Shown here: positions 39,347 through 49,800 of the stretch, in pieces
How the letters are laid out: every line of letters begins with the position of its first letter
How positions within the stretch are numbered: the first letter of the stretch is position 1
From: Pseudomonas protegens CHA0
Lineage (GTDB): Bacteria; Pseudomonadota; Gammaproteobacteria; Pseudomonadales; Pseudomonadaceae
DNA: 64,000 nucleotides
Assembly: GCF_000397205.1 (NCBI RefSeq)
Contig: NC_021237.1
Coordinates: 4,155,001 to 4,219,000 of the forward strand
Direction of reading: 5' to 3'
Made by a program: the position numbers and the translations under genes
The notes under the pieces: generated by a model
Seen by the model: the letters and a program-made list of their open reading frames with translations, nothing else
The model's database searches: none
What the model was told of the DNA's origin: nothing

Positions 39347-40259
39347 CCAGGCTATGGCGTTGCATCGCCCGGACAAGCATTTCCTGGCACCTGAGGGTCG
39401 CCACCGACAAGGGCCGGTTGCGCACCACGCACAGGTCCACCCGGATCCGCTCCAGGTATTGGTCGTCGATCGGCACGGCCACCAGCCCATCCCCCAGGTC
39501 CCGGGCCTCGGCATCCACCTGGGGCAGGATCAGCACTGCCGCACGTTGGCGGGCCAGGCTTTTCTGCACCTCCAGGGAGCTGGTGGTGAATACCGGAAGG
39601 ATGTTCACTCCGCGCTTTTTCGCCGCGCCCTCCAGGGCCTGGCGCACGCCGTAGGCCGAGTCGGGAATCGCCAGGGGCTGGCCCTCCAGATCCTGCAGGC
39701 GAATGCTCGGGCACTGGGCAAACGGGTGCTCGGCGCTGACCAGTACCCGGTGCCACAGTTGGCAGTGGGCGGTCACCTCCACTTCGGCCCGTTCCGGCAG
39801 GTAGAACGCCAGGCCCAGGTCGGCCTCGCCGCTGCACAGGGCATCCAGAGTGGCGCCGGCACTGGCGATGACGATGTTGAAGGTGACTTTCGGATGGGCC
39901 CGGTTGAACGCCGCCAGCACCGGCGCCAGCACGCTGGAAACGATACTTTCCGACACATGGATGCTGACGTTACCCGCTACCTGGCTCTGCCGGCTGGCGA
40001 TCACATCGCGCACCTGGTCGAAGCCGCGCAAGGTGGAGGTGACCTGCTCGGCCAGGCATTCACCCTCCACGGTCAGGCGAATGCCCCGGGGCCCGCGCTC
40101 GATCAGCGCGGTGCCGAAGAAGTGCTCCAGTTGCTCGATCTGCCGGCTGACTGCGGTGGGGGTCACGTACAGGCGCTCCGCCGCCTGACGCAGGGAGGCG
40201 CACCGGGCCACCTCGTGGAAGTAACGCAACGCTCGTAATTGCATGGCCGCGGGCCCCAT
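39342..40259 (-). CDS. LysR-family regulator (amidase/porin neighbourhood)
   Basis: This 305-residue regulator has an N-terminal helix-turn-helix in MQLRALRYFHEVARCASLRQ and TPTAVSRQIEQLEHFFGTAL. The two-lobed effector domain (from about 95) includes GEADLGLAFYLPE. It resembles the Nac/CbL-like group whose DNA-binding helix carries PTAVSRQI. It is convergent with the porin gene and may act on the amidase-MHS-porin set or a distant target. The start is the ATG at 40259 or the ATG five codons later. Confidence 0.85.
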   Translation of the reverse strand: MGPAAMQLRALRYFHEVARCASLRQAAERLYVTPTAVSRQIEQLEHFFGTALIERGPRGIRLTVEGECLAEQVTSTLRGFDQVRDVIASRQSQVAGNVSIHVSESIVSSVLAPVLAAFNRAHPKVTFNIVIASAGATLDALCSGEADLGLAFYLPERAEVEVTAHCQLWHRVLVSAEHPFAQCPSIRLQDLEGQPLAIPDSAYGVRQALEGAAKKRGVNILPVFTTSSLEVQKSLARQRAAVLILPQVDAEARDLGDGLVAVPIDDQYLERIRVDLCVVRNRPLSVATLRCQEMLVRAMQRHSLA

Positions 40260-40443
40260 CGTTGAACTGAGCCATGAGGCAGGCAATTACTGCGCCAGCC
40301 GCAGCGCCCCGGAACCGTTCAACACGCGGTTTTCACACAAAAGATTGATCTGAACGATGCCCCTGCCTACCCTGCCAGGGCGCCGATGCCTCATTCGGCA
40401 AGAACCCTCCCCGCCCCCTTGCCGTCTGCTTCCAAGGATTTCC

Positions 40444-40917
40444 ATGAGCACTCTGCCCCGCACCGCACCACTTGCCGCAACCCTCACCGCCCTGGCGCTG
40501 CTTGGCGCCTGCTCCAGCGTGACCCGGGAGATCAACCCGGAGCCCACCATCACTTCCGCCGGCATCCTGGCCTTTCGCGATATCTGCCTGAAGTCCGCGC
40601 CGTCCTTCGCCGGCGCCGAGACCGCCGCGCGCAACCATGGCATCAGTGACCTGACCGATGCCGGCTTCGCCAAGATGGGCATGAACGAGGACCAAAGCCT
40701 GGGCGTGCAGATACAGGCCAACAAGGAATGCGCGATCACCACCCCGACCCAGAACGACAGCTCGCTGACCCAGCAATTTCTCAGCGTGGCCGGCAAGTTC
40801 TCCAGCACCCCGGTGGCCCAGAGCGTACCGAGCAAGATCACCCTCAACGGGCAGACCTTCATCCTCATGCACGACCGTCGTGGCGGTGAAGCCTATGTGA
40901 TGCTCAAGACGCAGTGA
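40444..40917 (+). CDS. Small outer-membrane-type lipoprotein
   Basis: This 157-residue lipoprotein has the signal and lipobox LALLGACSSV (Cys near residue 24). The mature part includes GILAFRDICLKSAPSFAGAE and ILMHDRRGGEAYVML at the end. No known domain was recognised. It is monocistronic, divergent from the LysR gene and convergent with the EAL gene. The start at 40444 follows CAAGGA. Confidence 0.75.
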   Translation: MSTLPRTAPLAATLTALALLGACSSVTREINPEPTITSAGILAFRDICLKSAPSFAGAETAARNHGISDLTDAGFAKMGMNEDQSLGVQIQANKECAITTPTQNDSSLTQQFLSVAGKFSSTPVAQSVPSKITLNGQTFILMHDRRGGEAYVMLKTQ

Positions 40918-40929
40918 CCGCGCTGCATC

Positions 40930-42171
40930 CTAGCTCTGGCTGAGCTGTCGCTGCGGCGGCCGGCTCAACGTCAGAACCCGGATCAGGGCGGCCGCATTCA
41001 TCGGTTTGTAAAACAGAAAGCCCTGGGCCGCATCGACACCCAGGCGCTGCAGGTGCGCACGTTGCTTTTCGGTCTCGATGCCTTCGGCCACCAGCTCCAG
41101 GTTCAGCGCACCGGCCATCCCCACGATGGCCTCGATGATCCGGGTTTCCTTGGCCCCCGTAGCGTTGGCGACAAATCCGGAGTCCAGCTTGAGCTGCCCA
41201 AAGGGAATGTCCGCCAGGCGCATGATCGAGGAATGCCCGGTGCCAAAATCATCCAGGGACAGACGCACGCCACTGTGCACCAGCACACTGATGTTCTCGA
41301 TGCACTGCATGCTCAGGACCAGAGCCTGGCGCTCGGTGATCTCCAGGGTCACCTGGCGCGTGGGCACCTGCGCCTCGTCGATCTGTTGCAACACCCGCAA
41401 GGCGAATTGCGGATCGCTCAGCTGGCTGGCCTCAATGTTGTAGGAGAACATCAGGGCATCGCCGCTGACGTGGCCCTGCAACTGCCGCTGCAGCGCCAGG
41501 CCCTGCTGCAACAGGCAATCGAACAATTGGCGATGGCCCTGCGGGCTGTCGAACAGGTCAAGAAAGAACTGCGGCCCCAGAACCCCCTTGTGAGGATGCT
41601 GCCAACGGGCCAGGACTTCGGCGCCGGTGATGCGCCGGGTCTTCATGCAGACCTGGGGCTGGAAAAAAGGCACGATCTGCCGCTGTTCCAGGGCCTGGGA
41701 AACATCCAGTTCGGCCACCCAGTCGTTGTTGGCGCAACCAGCTCCCGCCGCCCCTGGAGCATCGTCACGTGCATGGCCTTTCACCGTACGCTTGATGGCC
41801 AGCGCCTTGAGCAGCAAGGCGCTGATCTGCAGCGTGTCCAGCTCGCTGTAACTGCCGACGCAGTACTTGCCGGAACGCACGCGAAAGTTCGCCAGCCCCC
41901 AACGGATCGGCGCTTGCAGCGCTTCGCATTCCATCATCGAGAAAAAGCCGTGGTGCTCGCAGAGCCTGCGCAGGTAGGGGATGGCGTTCAGGGAGTGCAG
42001 CGAGTCGCAGATCACCAGGTCCAGTTCATCCAGGGCGGGCGGGAACTGAGCGCCGTCGCAGTCATCGCTGATCACTTGTACCCGAGCAAAACCGCAAGAC
42101 GCGAGAATTCTTGAAAAATGTCGAACCCGAAAAGCGTTCGAACACAACAACAGTACGCTCAGCGTCGACAT
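40930..42171 (-). CDS. EAL-domain protein with N-terminal receiver-like domain
   Basis: This 413-residue protein has an N-terminal receiver-like fold with an acidic LDLVICDSLHSL near residue 54. A C-terminal EAL phosphodiesterase domain follows (about 160-405). The first motif is EVLAR (instead of EALAR), near 185. Further motifs are YNIEASQ, LEITERQ, LDDFGTGHSS, LKLDSGF and AEGIETEKQ, so the metal and catalytic residues look intact. It should hydrolyse c-di-GMP and favour motility. A 20-bp palindrome lies 37 bases upstream of the start. A GTG one codon before the ATG could be the start. Confidence 0.9.
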   Translation of the reverse strand: MSTLSVLLLCSNAFRVRHFSRILASCGFARVQVISDDCDGAQFPPALDELDLVICDSLHSLNAIPYLRRLCEHHGFFSMMECEALQAPIRWGLANFRVRSGKYCVGSYSELDTLQISALLLKALAIKRTVKGHARDDAPGAAGAGCANNDWVAELDVSQALEQRQIVPFFQPQVCMKTRRITGAEVLARWQHPHKGVLGPQFFLDLFDSPQGHRQLFDCLLQQGLALQRQLQGHVSGDALMFSYNIEASQLSDPQFALRVLQQIDEAQVPTRQVTLEITERQALVLSMQCIENISVLVHSGVRLSLDDFGTGHSSIMRLADIPFGQLKLDSGFVANATGAKETRIIEAIVGMAGALNLELVAEGIETEKQRAHLQRLGVDAAQGFLFYKPMNAAALIRVLTLSRPPQRQLSQS

Positions 42172-42207
42172 CACCGCGGCTCCGGATAAAAAACCATGCT
42201 AGCCAAA

Positions 42208-42227
42208 TTGAACTCAACTGAGTTCAA
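42208..42227. promoter_or_regulatory. Perfect 20-bp palindrome upstream of the EAL gene
   Basis: TTGAACTCA and TGAGTTCAA are separated by AC, an exact 9-bp inverted repeat 37 bases from the start codon. A second, imperfect repeat (GGAAATTTCTGAG / CTCAAGAAATTCC) lies at 42249-42286. Confidence 0.65.
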
Positions 42228-42356
42228 GACACTTCGCCAATGGAAGTAGGAAATTTCTGAGACTTGGCACTTTCTCAAGAAATTCCGGAGCCAGAGCTGG
42301 TCGGCCGAGGTCGGCGCCTCCTGGGCAGCGCCCCGTTTACCCGGAGTGCATGGCGA

Positions 42357-43268
42357 CTATGGAGCACTGGCAATGGCCGCAATCTCCCTGCGCAACCATT
42401 GCAGGCCCGGCGCCTGTTGCTGCTGGCGATGCCAGATCAGGCTGACCTGCACCGGCGCCGCCAGCAGCGGCAGGCTGGCGATGCGGATCGGCAGCAAGGC
42501 GCAGAAATGCTCCGCCAGGTAGCGTGGCACGGTGCCCAGCAGGTCGGACTGGGCAACGATCAGCGGAATGCTCAGGTAGTTGGGCACGAACACCTGCACC
42601 TGGCGCTGGACCTTGGCCGAGCCGAGAACGATTTCCAGGGGCGAGCCGCGCCCACCCCGATCGGGAATCGCCACGTGCAGGCAAGCCTGGTAGGCCTCCA
42701 GGCTCAGTTCCGGGGCAAAGGCCGGATGGTCGCGACGGCCGATCACCACCAGTTGCTCCTCAAGCAGCGGCTGGTAGCACAGGTCCGGGCTGTCGAAATA
42801 CAGGTAGTCCACCGCCAGGTCGAGCATCCCGGCACCGAGCCAGGCGGCGATGGCGTCGGCGCTGTCGCTGCGCACCGCCAGCCGGACCCCGGGCGCTACC
42901 TGCTGCAGGCGTCGGGACAGGGCCGGCAGCAGGCGCGCCTGGGCGTAATCGTTCATCGACAAGGTGAACAGTTGCTGGGCCGCCGCCGGCTCGAACGCCG
43001 CAGCAGGATCGAGGCCCTGCTGCAACAGGTGCAGGGCCTGGCGCACGGCCACATGCAGGCTCAGGGCCCGGGAGGTGGGTTGCATGCCGCGGGCGGTGCG
43101 AATGAACAGCGGCTCGTCCAGGTGCCGGCGCAGGCGCGCCAGGGCATTGCTCACCGCCGGTTGGCTGAGGTTCAGGCGTACCGCGGCCCGGGACAGGTTC
43201 TGCTCCTGCATCAAGGCGTCGAACACCCGCAACAGGTTGAGGTCCAGGCGCTGCACATTGAGCTTCAT
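42357..43268 (-). CDS. LysR-family regulator flanking the hemagglutinin locus
   Basis: This 303-residue regulator of the NodD/LeuO-like group has a winged helix with LNLLRVFDALMQEQNLSRAA and QPAVSNALARLRRHLDEPLF, then RGMQPTSRALSL, typical of that subgroup. An effector domain occupies the rest. A perfect inverted repeat lies 17 bases upstream of its start (43285-43307), and a near copy lies before the fatty acid hydroxylase gene at 55285, making that operon its likely target. The giant hemagglutinin gene lies between. Confidence 0.9.
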   Translation of the reverse strand: MKLNVQRLDLNLLRVFDALMQEQNLSRAAVRLNLSQPAVSNALARLRRHLDEPLFIRTARGMQPTSRALSLHVAVRQALHLLQQGLDPAAAFEPAAAQQLFTLSMNDYAQARLLPALSRRLQQVAPGVRLAVRSDSADAIAAWLGAGMLDLAVDYLYFDSPDLCYQPLLEEQLVVIGRRDHPAFAPELSLEAYQACLHVAIPDRGGRGSPLEIVLGSAKVQRQVQVFVPNYLSIPLIVAQSDLLGTVPRYLAEHFCALLPIRIASLPLLAAPVQVSLIWHRQQQQAPGLQWLRREIAAIASAP

Positions 43269-43284
43269 GAATAATGCCCATCGA

Positions 43285-43307
43285 AATTATCCAGGGGCTG
43301 GATAATT
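43285..43307. promoter_or_regulatory. LysR-type operator, perfect 9-5-9 inverted repeat
   Basis: AATTATCCA (43285-43293) and TGGATAATT (43299-43307) enclose GGGGC. The same motif with the same spacing recurs at 55213-55235. The position close to the LysR start suits autoregulation. Confidence 0.75.
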
Positions 43308-43318
43308 CGCGGCGCCAG

Positions 43319-43346
43319 CCCCGGCTGTCAATAACGGCAGCCGGAG
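43319..43346 (-). terminator. Hairpin after the hemagglutinin/membrane-protein pair
   Basis: CCGGCTG and CAGCCGG, extendable by two bases each side, enclose TCAATAACGG just past the membrane-protein stop codon. No T-run follows on either strand, so it is a weak terminator candidate. Confidence 0.4.
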
Positions 43347-43353
43347 CAAGGGG

Positions 43354-43833
43354 TCACTCAGCAACCCCTGGACCAGCATTGCTCTCGGGCAGGAAAAGGC
43401 GCGCTGCCAGCCAGCAGGTCAGGCAGGCAGCCACGAATAGCACCAGCATCTCCACCTGGTAGTCGGCGAACTGTGCCTTCTTCACGCCATGGACCACCAG
43501 GGCGATGAAGATCAGCGCCCATAGGCTGGCCACGCTTGCGCCCACCAGGGCCAGCACCGCACAGGCGCGCGGGCTGTGGTAGACCTTCATCAGCGTCACC
43601 CCCAGGGCGAAGACCAGGAACGGCAGCAGAAACGCCACCTGGGCCACCAGCGGTGCAAGCACCGGCATCAGCAGCAACTCGCCCCCCCGCACCTCCCCCA
43701 GCAATCGCGGGTTGCTGGCCAGGTGGGCCAGCAGCGTGACGAACTTGAAGGCGCCGAACACCAGCCCCAACACCAGCGGGCAGAAGAAAAACGCCATGAA
43801 CACCCGGCGTCGCGGGTAAGCCGCCGCACTCAT
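43354..43833 (-). CDS. Membrane protein coupled to the hemagglutinin gene, candidate immunity protein
   Basis: This 159-residue protein has four predicted membrane spans (near VFMAFFFCPLVLGLVFGAF, VAFLLPFLVFALGVTLM, ACAVLALVGASVASLWALIF and MLVLFVAACLTCWLAARLFL). It begins inside the stop codon of the CdiA-like gene (ATGA overlap), the place where contact-dependent inhibition loci encode immunity proteins. Integral membrane immunity proteins are known for some CdiA toxins. Against the idea, its base composition (60-67 % GC in counted lines) resembles the host, while the toxin-end region is near 50 %. No family was recognised. Confidence 0.6.
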   Translation of the reverse strand: MSAAAYPRRRVFMAFFFCPLVLGLVFGAFKFVTLLAHLASNPRLLGEVRGGELLLMPVLAPLVAQVAFLLPFLVFALGVTLMKVYHSPRACAVLALVGASVASLWALIFIALVVHGVKKAQFADYQVEMLVLFVAACLTCWLAARLFLPESNAGPGVAE

Positions 43834-46800
43834 GGCGCACAGCCCTGGCTCTTGGAGTAGCCCAGCAATTTGCAGCCAAACTCCACCCGGGACTTGTAAT
43901 CCAGAATATCCACGCCGCCATCCATTCCTTTTCGATCACCGATCATTATCTCGGGCATGATCGACGTATCGGTCACCAGCCCGGAAAGCCAGGTGAATGC
44001 ACTCCGGTCGCCCATGTACTGCTCATGAATCGGCTGCAGGATAGTCTGTTCGCCTTTCAATTGCTTGATGTCCCAGGCGACCGGATCGCTGGTGGCCTTG
44101 TTGTAGAGGTTCTTGAAGTTCTCGAAGCCACCGGTGATCAGCGCATCCCCGGCTGCCTTGCGCCAGTCATAGACCGGCGCCATCAGCCGGCCGACACCAA
44201 AGGTTATGTACGAGAGGTTATCGTCGGCTCCCAGGCCGGTCCAACCGGCCCTGGACACCTCTTCCGCCCCACCGAACCACTTGGCACCAATCCCCATGTT
44301 CTGCTCGTAGACATGGCTGGCACCAAAGAAATTGGCCCGGTTGTCGATGGTGTTCAAGTAGGTCACCAGGCGCCCGGCAGCCCCTTCGGTGTTGTAGAGA
44401 TAGTCGAAGGTGTTCTTCGAGGAACGGGTCACATCCTTGTTCATGATGTTCCAGGCATCCTTCATGGCCACGTACTTGATCGAGGCATTGACCGCCGCGC
44501 GGCAACTGTCGCTGGTCGGCGCCTTGTCGCAGAGGCTGCGCATTTCCGAGTCCAGCCACTCGCTGAGTTTCTCGGCCTTGGCCACCGCAGCCTTCTTCTG
44601 CTCATCGGTAGAGCAGGTACGTCCCGACAGGCAGTTGCCCACCTCGTCGAAGGCCTGGTGCGTCAGGTAGTTGTACTGAGTGCCATTGGCCGCCACCGCC
44701 GAGGCGATGCTCATGTCACCACCGGACGCCGACGCGCCGAGTACACCGACAATCTGCGACAGGGCCATCAGGTTGGCCTGGGCCTGGATGTACTCCGGCG
44801 AGCCGGGGATCAGGTTGTCCGGCAGCAGCTTGTCCCCCAGCACCCCCACCAGCAACTCGTTGGCACCACCGGCGATGGCGCCGGTGCGAAAATCACCGCC
44901 CATGGCTTCAGACAGCAGGCCGCCAAGCCCGGCATGCAGGGCGATTTTCGCCAGGCCGCCTTCGGTCAGGCCCAGGTCGCCGATCTTGCCGGCACCATAG
45001 GCCCCGCCAATGCTCGCCGCGGTGCCGGCAGCGGCGCTGGCCAGGTTGTCCTTGAAGCTGCCGCCATAGACCGCAGTCTTGATCAGGGCATCGGCCGTGA
45101 CCTTGACCGCCACGGTCTGCAGGCTCTTGGCATCCAGGCCCATGGCGCTCGGGTTGTAGTTCAACCCCTGGGCCACTCCGGCGGTGGCTGCGGCCACTGT
45201 GTAGCCCTTGATGCTCTCCTTGGAGGTCACGTCCTTGAGGACCTTGCCCAGGTTGCCGCGGTTGTCGATGGTGCTGACCGTGGCCTTGGTGGCGACGTTC
45301 ACCGCCACTGCCTGGAGCATGGTGTTCATCCCGGCCATCATCGGCCCCATCACCGCCGCCAGGGCGATGGCGATGATCAACTGCGCTGCCGGGCCCAGGC
45401 CCGAGTTGTTGTACTTGAAGGACTCGTGGATCTCCTTGACCTGGCGCCAGTCGACGTCGCCCCGGGCCTCGGCCTGTTTCAGCCAGGCCAGTTGCGGGTC
45501 GGCCTGGACCATGGCGTCGATGGCCTGGCTGACGCTTTTCTGGTCGATGTGCTTGATGTCGATCTTCAAGCCTTCCACGGCCTTGATGGTCAGGCTGCCG
45601 CCGGCCACCAGGCTGCTCTGGCGCAGGGTTTCATCGGTGTTGCCGCGGCCTTTGGAGGAATTCCAGAAGGCATTGTTATTGCTCTTGGTGTGGCTTTCGT
45701 CGTGCAGGTCCTTGACCCCCTCGAAGGTGATCGCGCCGCCACTGTCCAGGGTCAGGTCCTTGGCGCTTTCCAGCTTGGCCACCTGGTATTTCTGGTCGCC
45801 GCCGCTCTTGAGGGTCAGGTCGCCGCCAGTCGTGATCTCGCTGCCGATGTTGGTGACCTGGGTCACCTCGTCACGGCGGGTCTTCTTGCGGCCCCAACTG
45901 CCCTTCTTCTTCATGTCGTACAGCGAGTAGTCGCTGTCCTGGGCCGCCAGCAACTCCAGGTTGTCACCGGCCACCAGGTAGGCTTCGTTGCCGGCGCTGA
46001 TACGGCTGGAGATCAGGCTCAGGTCCTTGCCGGCACTGAGGACCACATCGGCCCCGGCGGTCAGCGAGGTGCCGATCTGGCTGACATGGTCTTCCTGGCG
46101 GGTGACTTTCTTGGTCTTGGAGTAGCTGTGCTGTTCATCCGCCGCCGAGGCCAGGGTCAGGTCACCCGCCGCATCCATGGCGATGTTGCGCTTGGCCTCG
46201 ATCTGGCTGGCGACTGCCGTAAGGTCGCGTCCGGCGCTGACCGCCAGATCCCTTCCGACGCTGACGCTTGAACCGTGCTGGGTGATGCTTTCGTTGAGGT
46301 AGCGGTCGCGGGTGAGCTTGTCGTGCTCCTGGGCCGATACCAGGTTGACGTCGCGCGCAGCGATCAGGGTCGTGTCGCCGCCACTGCTCAGCACCCCGCC
46401 GATGTTATTGATATCGCGACCGGCACCGACATTCAGGTCGTTGCGGGCCTCGATCCGCCCGGCGTTGTCGGCGTAGTCCAGGCGCTGGGTGGTGGAGCCC
46501 GGGTTGCTCTGGAAGGTGGTGATGCTGCGCTCGTTGATCACATCCCCGGCCAGGGCGCGGACCGTCACGTCACGCCCGGCGATAATACCGCCGGACTGGT
46601 TGATCACGTTGTCCCCGGCCAGCAGGTTCAGGCGATTGCCCGCCTCGATCAGGCCACCGTTGATCAGGTCAGTCCCCGCCGTGGCACTGAGGTTCTCACT
46701 GGCGCGCAAGGTCCCGGAGTTGACCAGGTCCTTGCCGGCGATCAGGGTCACGTCGCGGCCCTGGACCAGCGCGCCATTGGGCGCCAGGCGGTTGTTGGCG

Positions 46801-49800
46801 TTGGCCAAGTACAGCACTGGCACCAGCACCTTCTCGCCGTTCACCTCCTGCTCTTCGAGCCAGACGATGTCGTGGGTCAGGGCCGCCACCTGCTGGGAAG
46901 TCAGGGTCACGCCCACTGCCAGGTTGAGCGAATCCTTGCTGGCGATGGCGTTGTTCATCAGGTACTTGAACATGCCCTCATCGCTGTTCTGGCCATCGAG
47001 AAAACGCTGGCCGGTACGGGCCGTGACCGCTTGCTGGATCAGGCGCTGCTCGTAAAAACCATCACCCAGGCGCTTGGCGCTCTGGTCCGGGTCGTAGCCC
47101 AGTTTCGACAGCAGATAGTCCGAACCCATGAACTGCTTGAGGTCGGTGAGCAGCGGGTTGGTCTCGATCAGGTACTTGTGCGGATTGCTGCGCACACTGC
47201 TGTCCGGCAGGCCCTGGACGCGGTTGACGCTCTGGTTGCCAGCACTGCCCGTGGGCAGCAGCACGCCCCCCGGCGAATCCCCGGCCACGGCGTTCACCTG
47301 CACCGTCGCTGCGCGGCCATCGATGCCCGTGGCCTGGTGATCAACCAGGTTCAGGTCGCGAGCGCCCAGGGCCACTTGCGGCAGCGGCCGGTTGCTCAGT
47401 TCCCGGGGCTGGACCGGCTCCGGACCGGCCTGGCGAGTGCTCAGTTCCAGGCTGGCGCCGCCCATGCTCCAGCTCTGCGCCGGGGCCGAGGGCTGCGCTG
47501 CGCCGCCCTGGCCGCTCAGGCGGAACAGGCCGTTCTGCCCGGATGGCAGGCTGAAGTTGGGCAGGCTCAGGGGGTTGACCTGCTGCTGCGCCAGGTCCGG
47601 CGGTAGCTGGGAGTGGAGCACTACCATCAGCGGCTTGCTGGAGGCGCCCACCGCCGTGTCGCGGGTGCTACCGCCCACGGCGATGGCATTCTTGACCACG
47701 CTGATATTGCTGATGTCGTTGGCTGCCGTGAGCCGGGCCTTGCCACCGGCCTGGATGATGGCCGGCGCGGCGGAAGTGCTCTGGGTCGAGGTCTCTACCG
47801 GCCGGTCGATGCCATAGAAGATCCCCGGGTTGAACTTGGCCACCAGGGCGGCGAAGTCCTCCTGGTTGAAGGCACTGCCCTGCGGGTGCGCCCGGTCATA
47901 GGCCTGCACGTCACGGGCCAGCTGGAAGAACAGCCCGCGATTGATCTTGACCCCGGCGCCGACTTCATAGCCGGAAGAACCGGACGCCACCAGGGAGGCC
48001 TGGTTGGTGATGGTGCCGCTGGTGATGCTCAGGTCATTGCCTGCCGACACGGTGCTGTAGCGGTTGAGGAAGCTGGTGCTGTTGACCGTCAGGTTGCCCC
48101 CCGCGTTCAGGGTCGACTGCGGCGAGTCGCTGGTCACCACGCCTTCCACCGTCCGGTAGATAAACACCGGCCCCCGGACCCAACTGGCGCCACCGCCGCA
48201 GTGCTGGACGCAGCGGATGGTCATGCGGCCATCGGTGATCTGCTGGCTGGCTTCGTATTTTTCCCGGTCGTTGACCAGATCCAGTGCAGCGATATTGATA
48301 TCGCCGCCGCTCTGGATGTTGCCGGAGATGTTTCTCAGGTTTTGGGCCGAGGTGCCTGCCGCCATGCCGGCCACAGTCAGGCCGCCCAGGCTGTAGAACT
48401 CGCCATAGCTGTTGGTCAGGGTATTGACGTTGAAGCCGGCGTTCTGGCCGCTGAATACGAAACCGTGGTCGTTGACCAGGGTCGGGGTGGTCAGGTTCAG
48501 GTCCTGGGCGGCGCCCAGGGTGCCGGTGTTGAGCACGCCGCCGGCATTCACCGAGAGTCCGGCGTTGGAGGTCAGGCGCCCGGCGTTGTTCAGTTGCCCG
48601 GCGACCGTGACCTGGGTACCGCCGCCACCGGCGATGCTGCCCGCGGCGCCAAGGTTGAGCTGGGCCGCGCCAAAGCCAAGGGTGCCCAGGCTGGATACCC
48701 GGCCATTACCGGAATAGGTGCCGCCGATCTGCAGGTCCAGGCTGCCATCACTGGCCAGCAGCCCGTCGTTGTTCCAGTTGCCACCCCGGGCCTGCAAGTG
48801 CTGGCTGGCCAGCAACTGGCCAGCGGCGGTCTGGCTGAAGTGGTTGACGTCGAGGTTCAGGCGCCCGGCCTGGATCACGCTACTGTTGGTCCAGCTGTCG
48901 GCGGTCAGCGTCAGCCCGCCCCGGGTGACCAGGCTGCCGCCGGCGTTGATCACGTTGCCGGTGGCGATATCGAAGTTGCCTTCGCCCAGGTGCAGCAGGC
49001 TGCCACCCTGATTGAGGAAACCCGACGCCGCCAGGGTCAGGTCGGTGTTGGCGGATTCCAGCAGGCCGTTGCGGTTGTCGAACAGCCCGCCGATCTGCAG
49101 GTCGGTCTTGCCGCCAGGGGCCAGGGCCCGCAGTTTGCCGCCCTGGTTGTCCAGGCTGGCGCCGCGCAGCGCCAGGCTCTCGCGGCTTTCAATCAGGCCG
49201 CCCTGGTTGACCAGGGAACCGTTGAAATCCAGGTCGATGTGCTGGCCGTTGATCTGCCCGGTGCTGTTGTCGAGCTGATTGCCGCTGGCCTTGACCCGCC
49301 CGCTGGCATACAGGCCGCCGTGGCTGTTATCCACCCCGGCGCTGCCGGCATTGAGCAGCAAGTCGCCACCCTTGGCCGCCATGCGTCCGGCGCCGTTGTC
49401 GAAACCGGCCAGGGCTTGCAGATCCAGGCGCTGGGCCTCGGCCTGGCCGCCATGGTTGTTCAGCACCCCCGATATCCGGGCCTGGAACAGCCCCTTGAGG
49501 CTGGACAGTACACCCGCGCGGTTATCCAGGCTGGCGCCTTGAATGTCCAGGTCTCCATCCTCGGCAATCAGCTTGCCGCCCTGGTTATCGATGCCCCCGG
49601 TCGCTGCCAGGGTCTGGGCCTTGGCGCTCTGGATCGCGCCCTTGGCATTGTTCAGGCTGCCGGCGCTCAGGCTCAGGCCGGCGTCGCGGCTGTAGATCAG
49701 GCCGTCATTCTGGTTGCGCACCTCGCCACTGACGTTGACCTGCAGCGCACCATTGGCGGCCAGGGTGCCGCGGTTACTGTTGTCCAGGCTGTTGCTGAAT

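Noticed and set aside
42241-42290. Sigma-54 promoter suggested by TTGGCAC
   Set aside because: The matching -12 GC element at the required spacing is missing.
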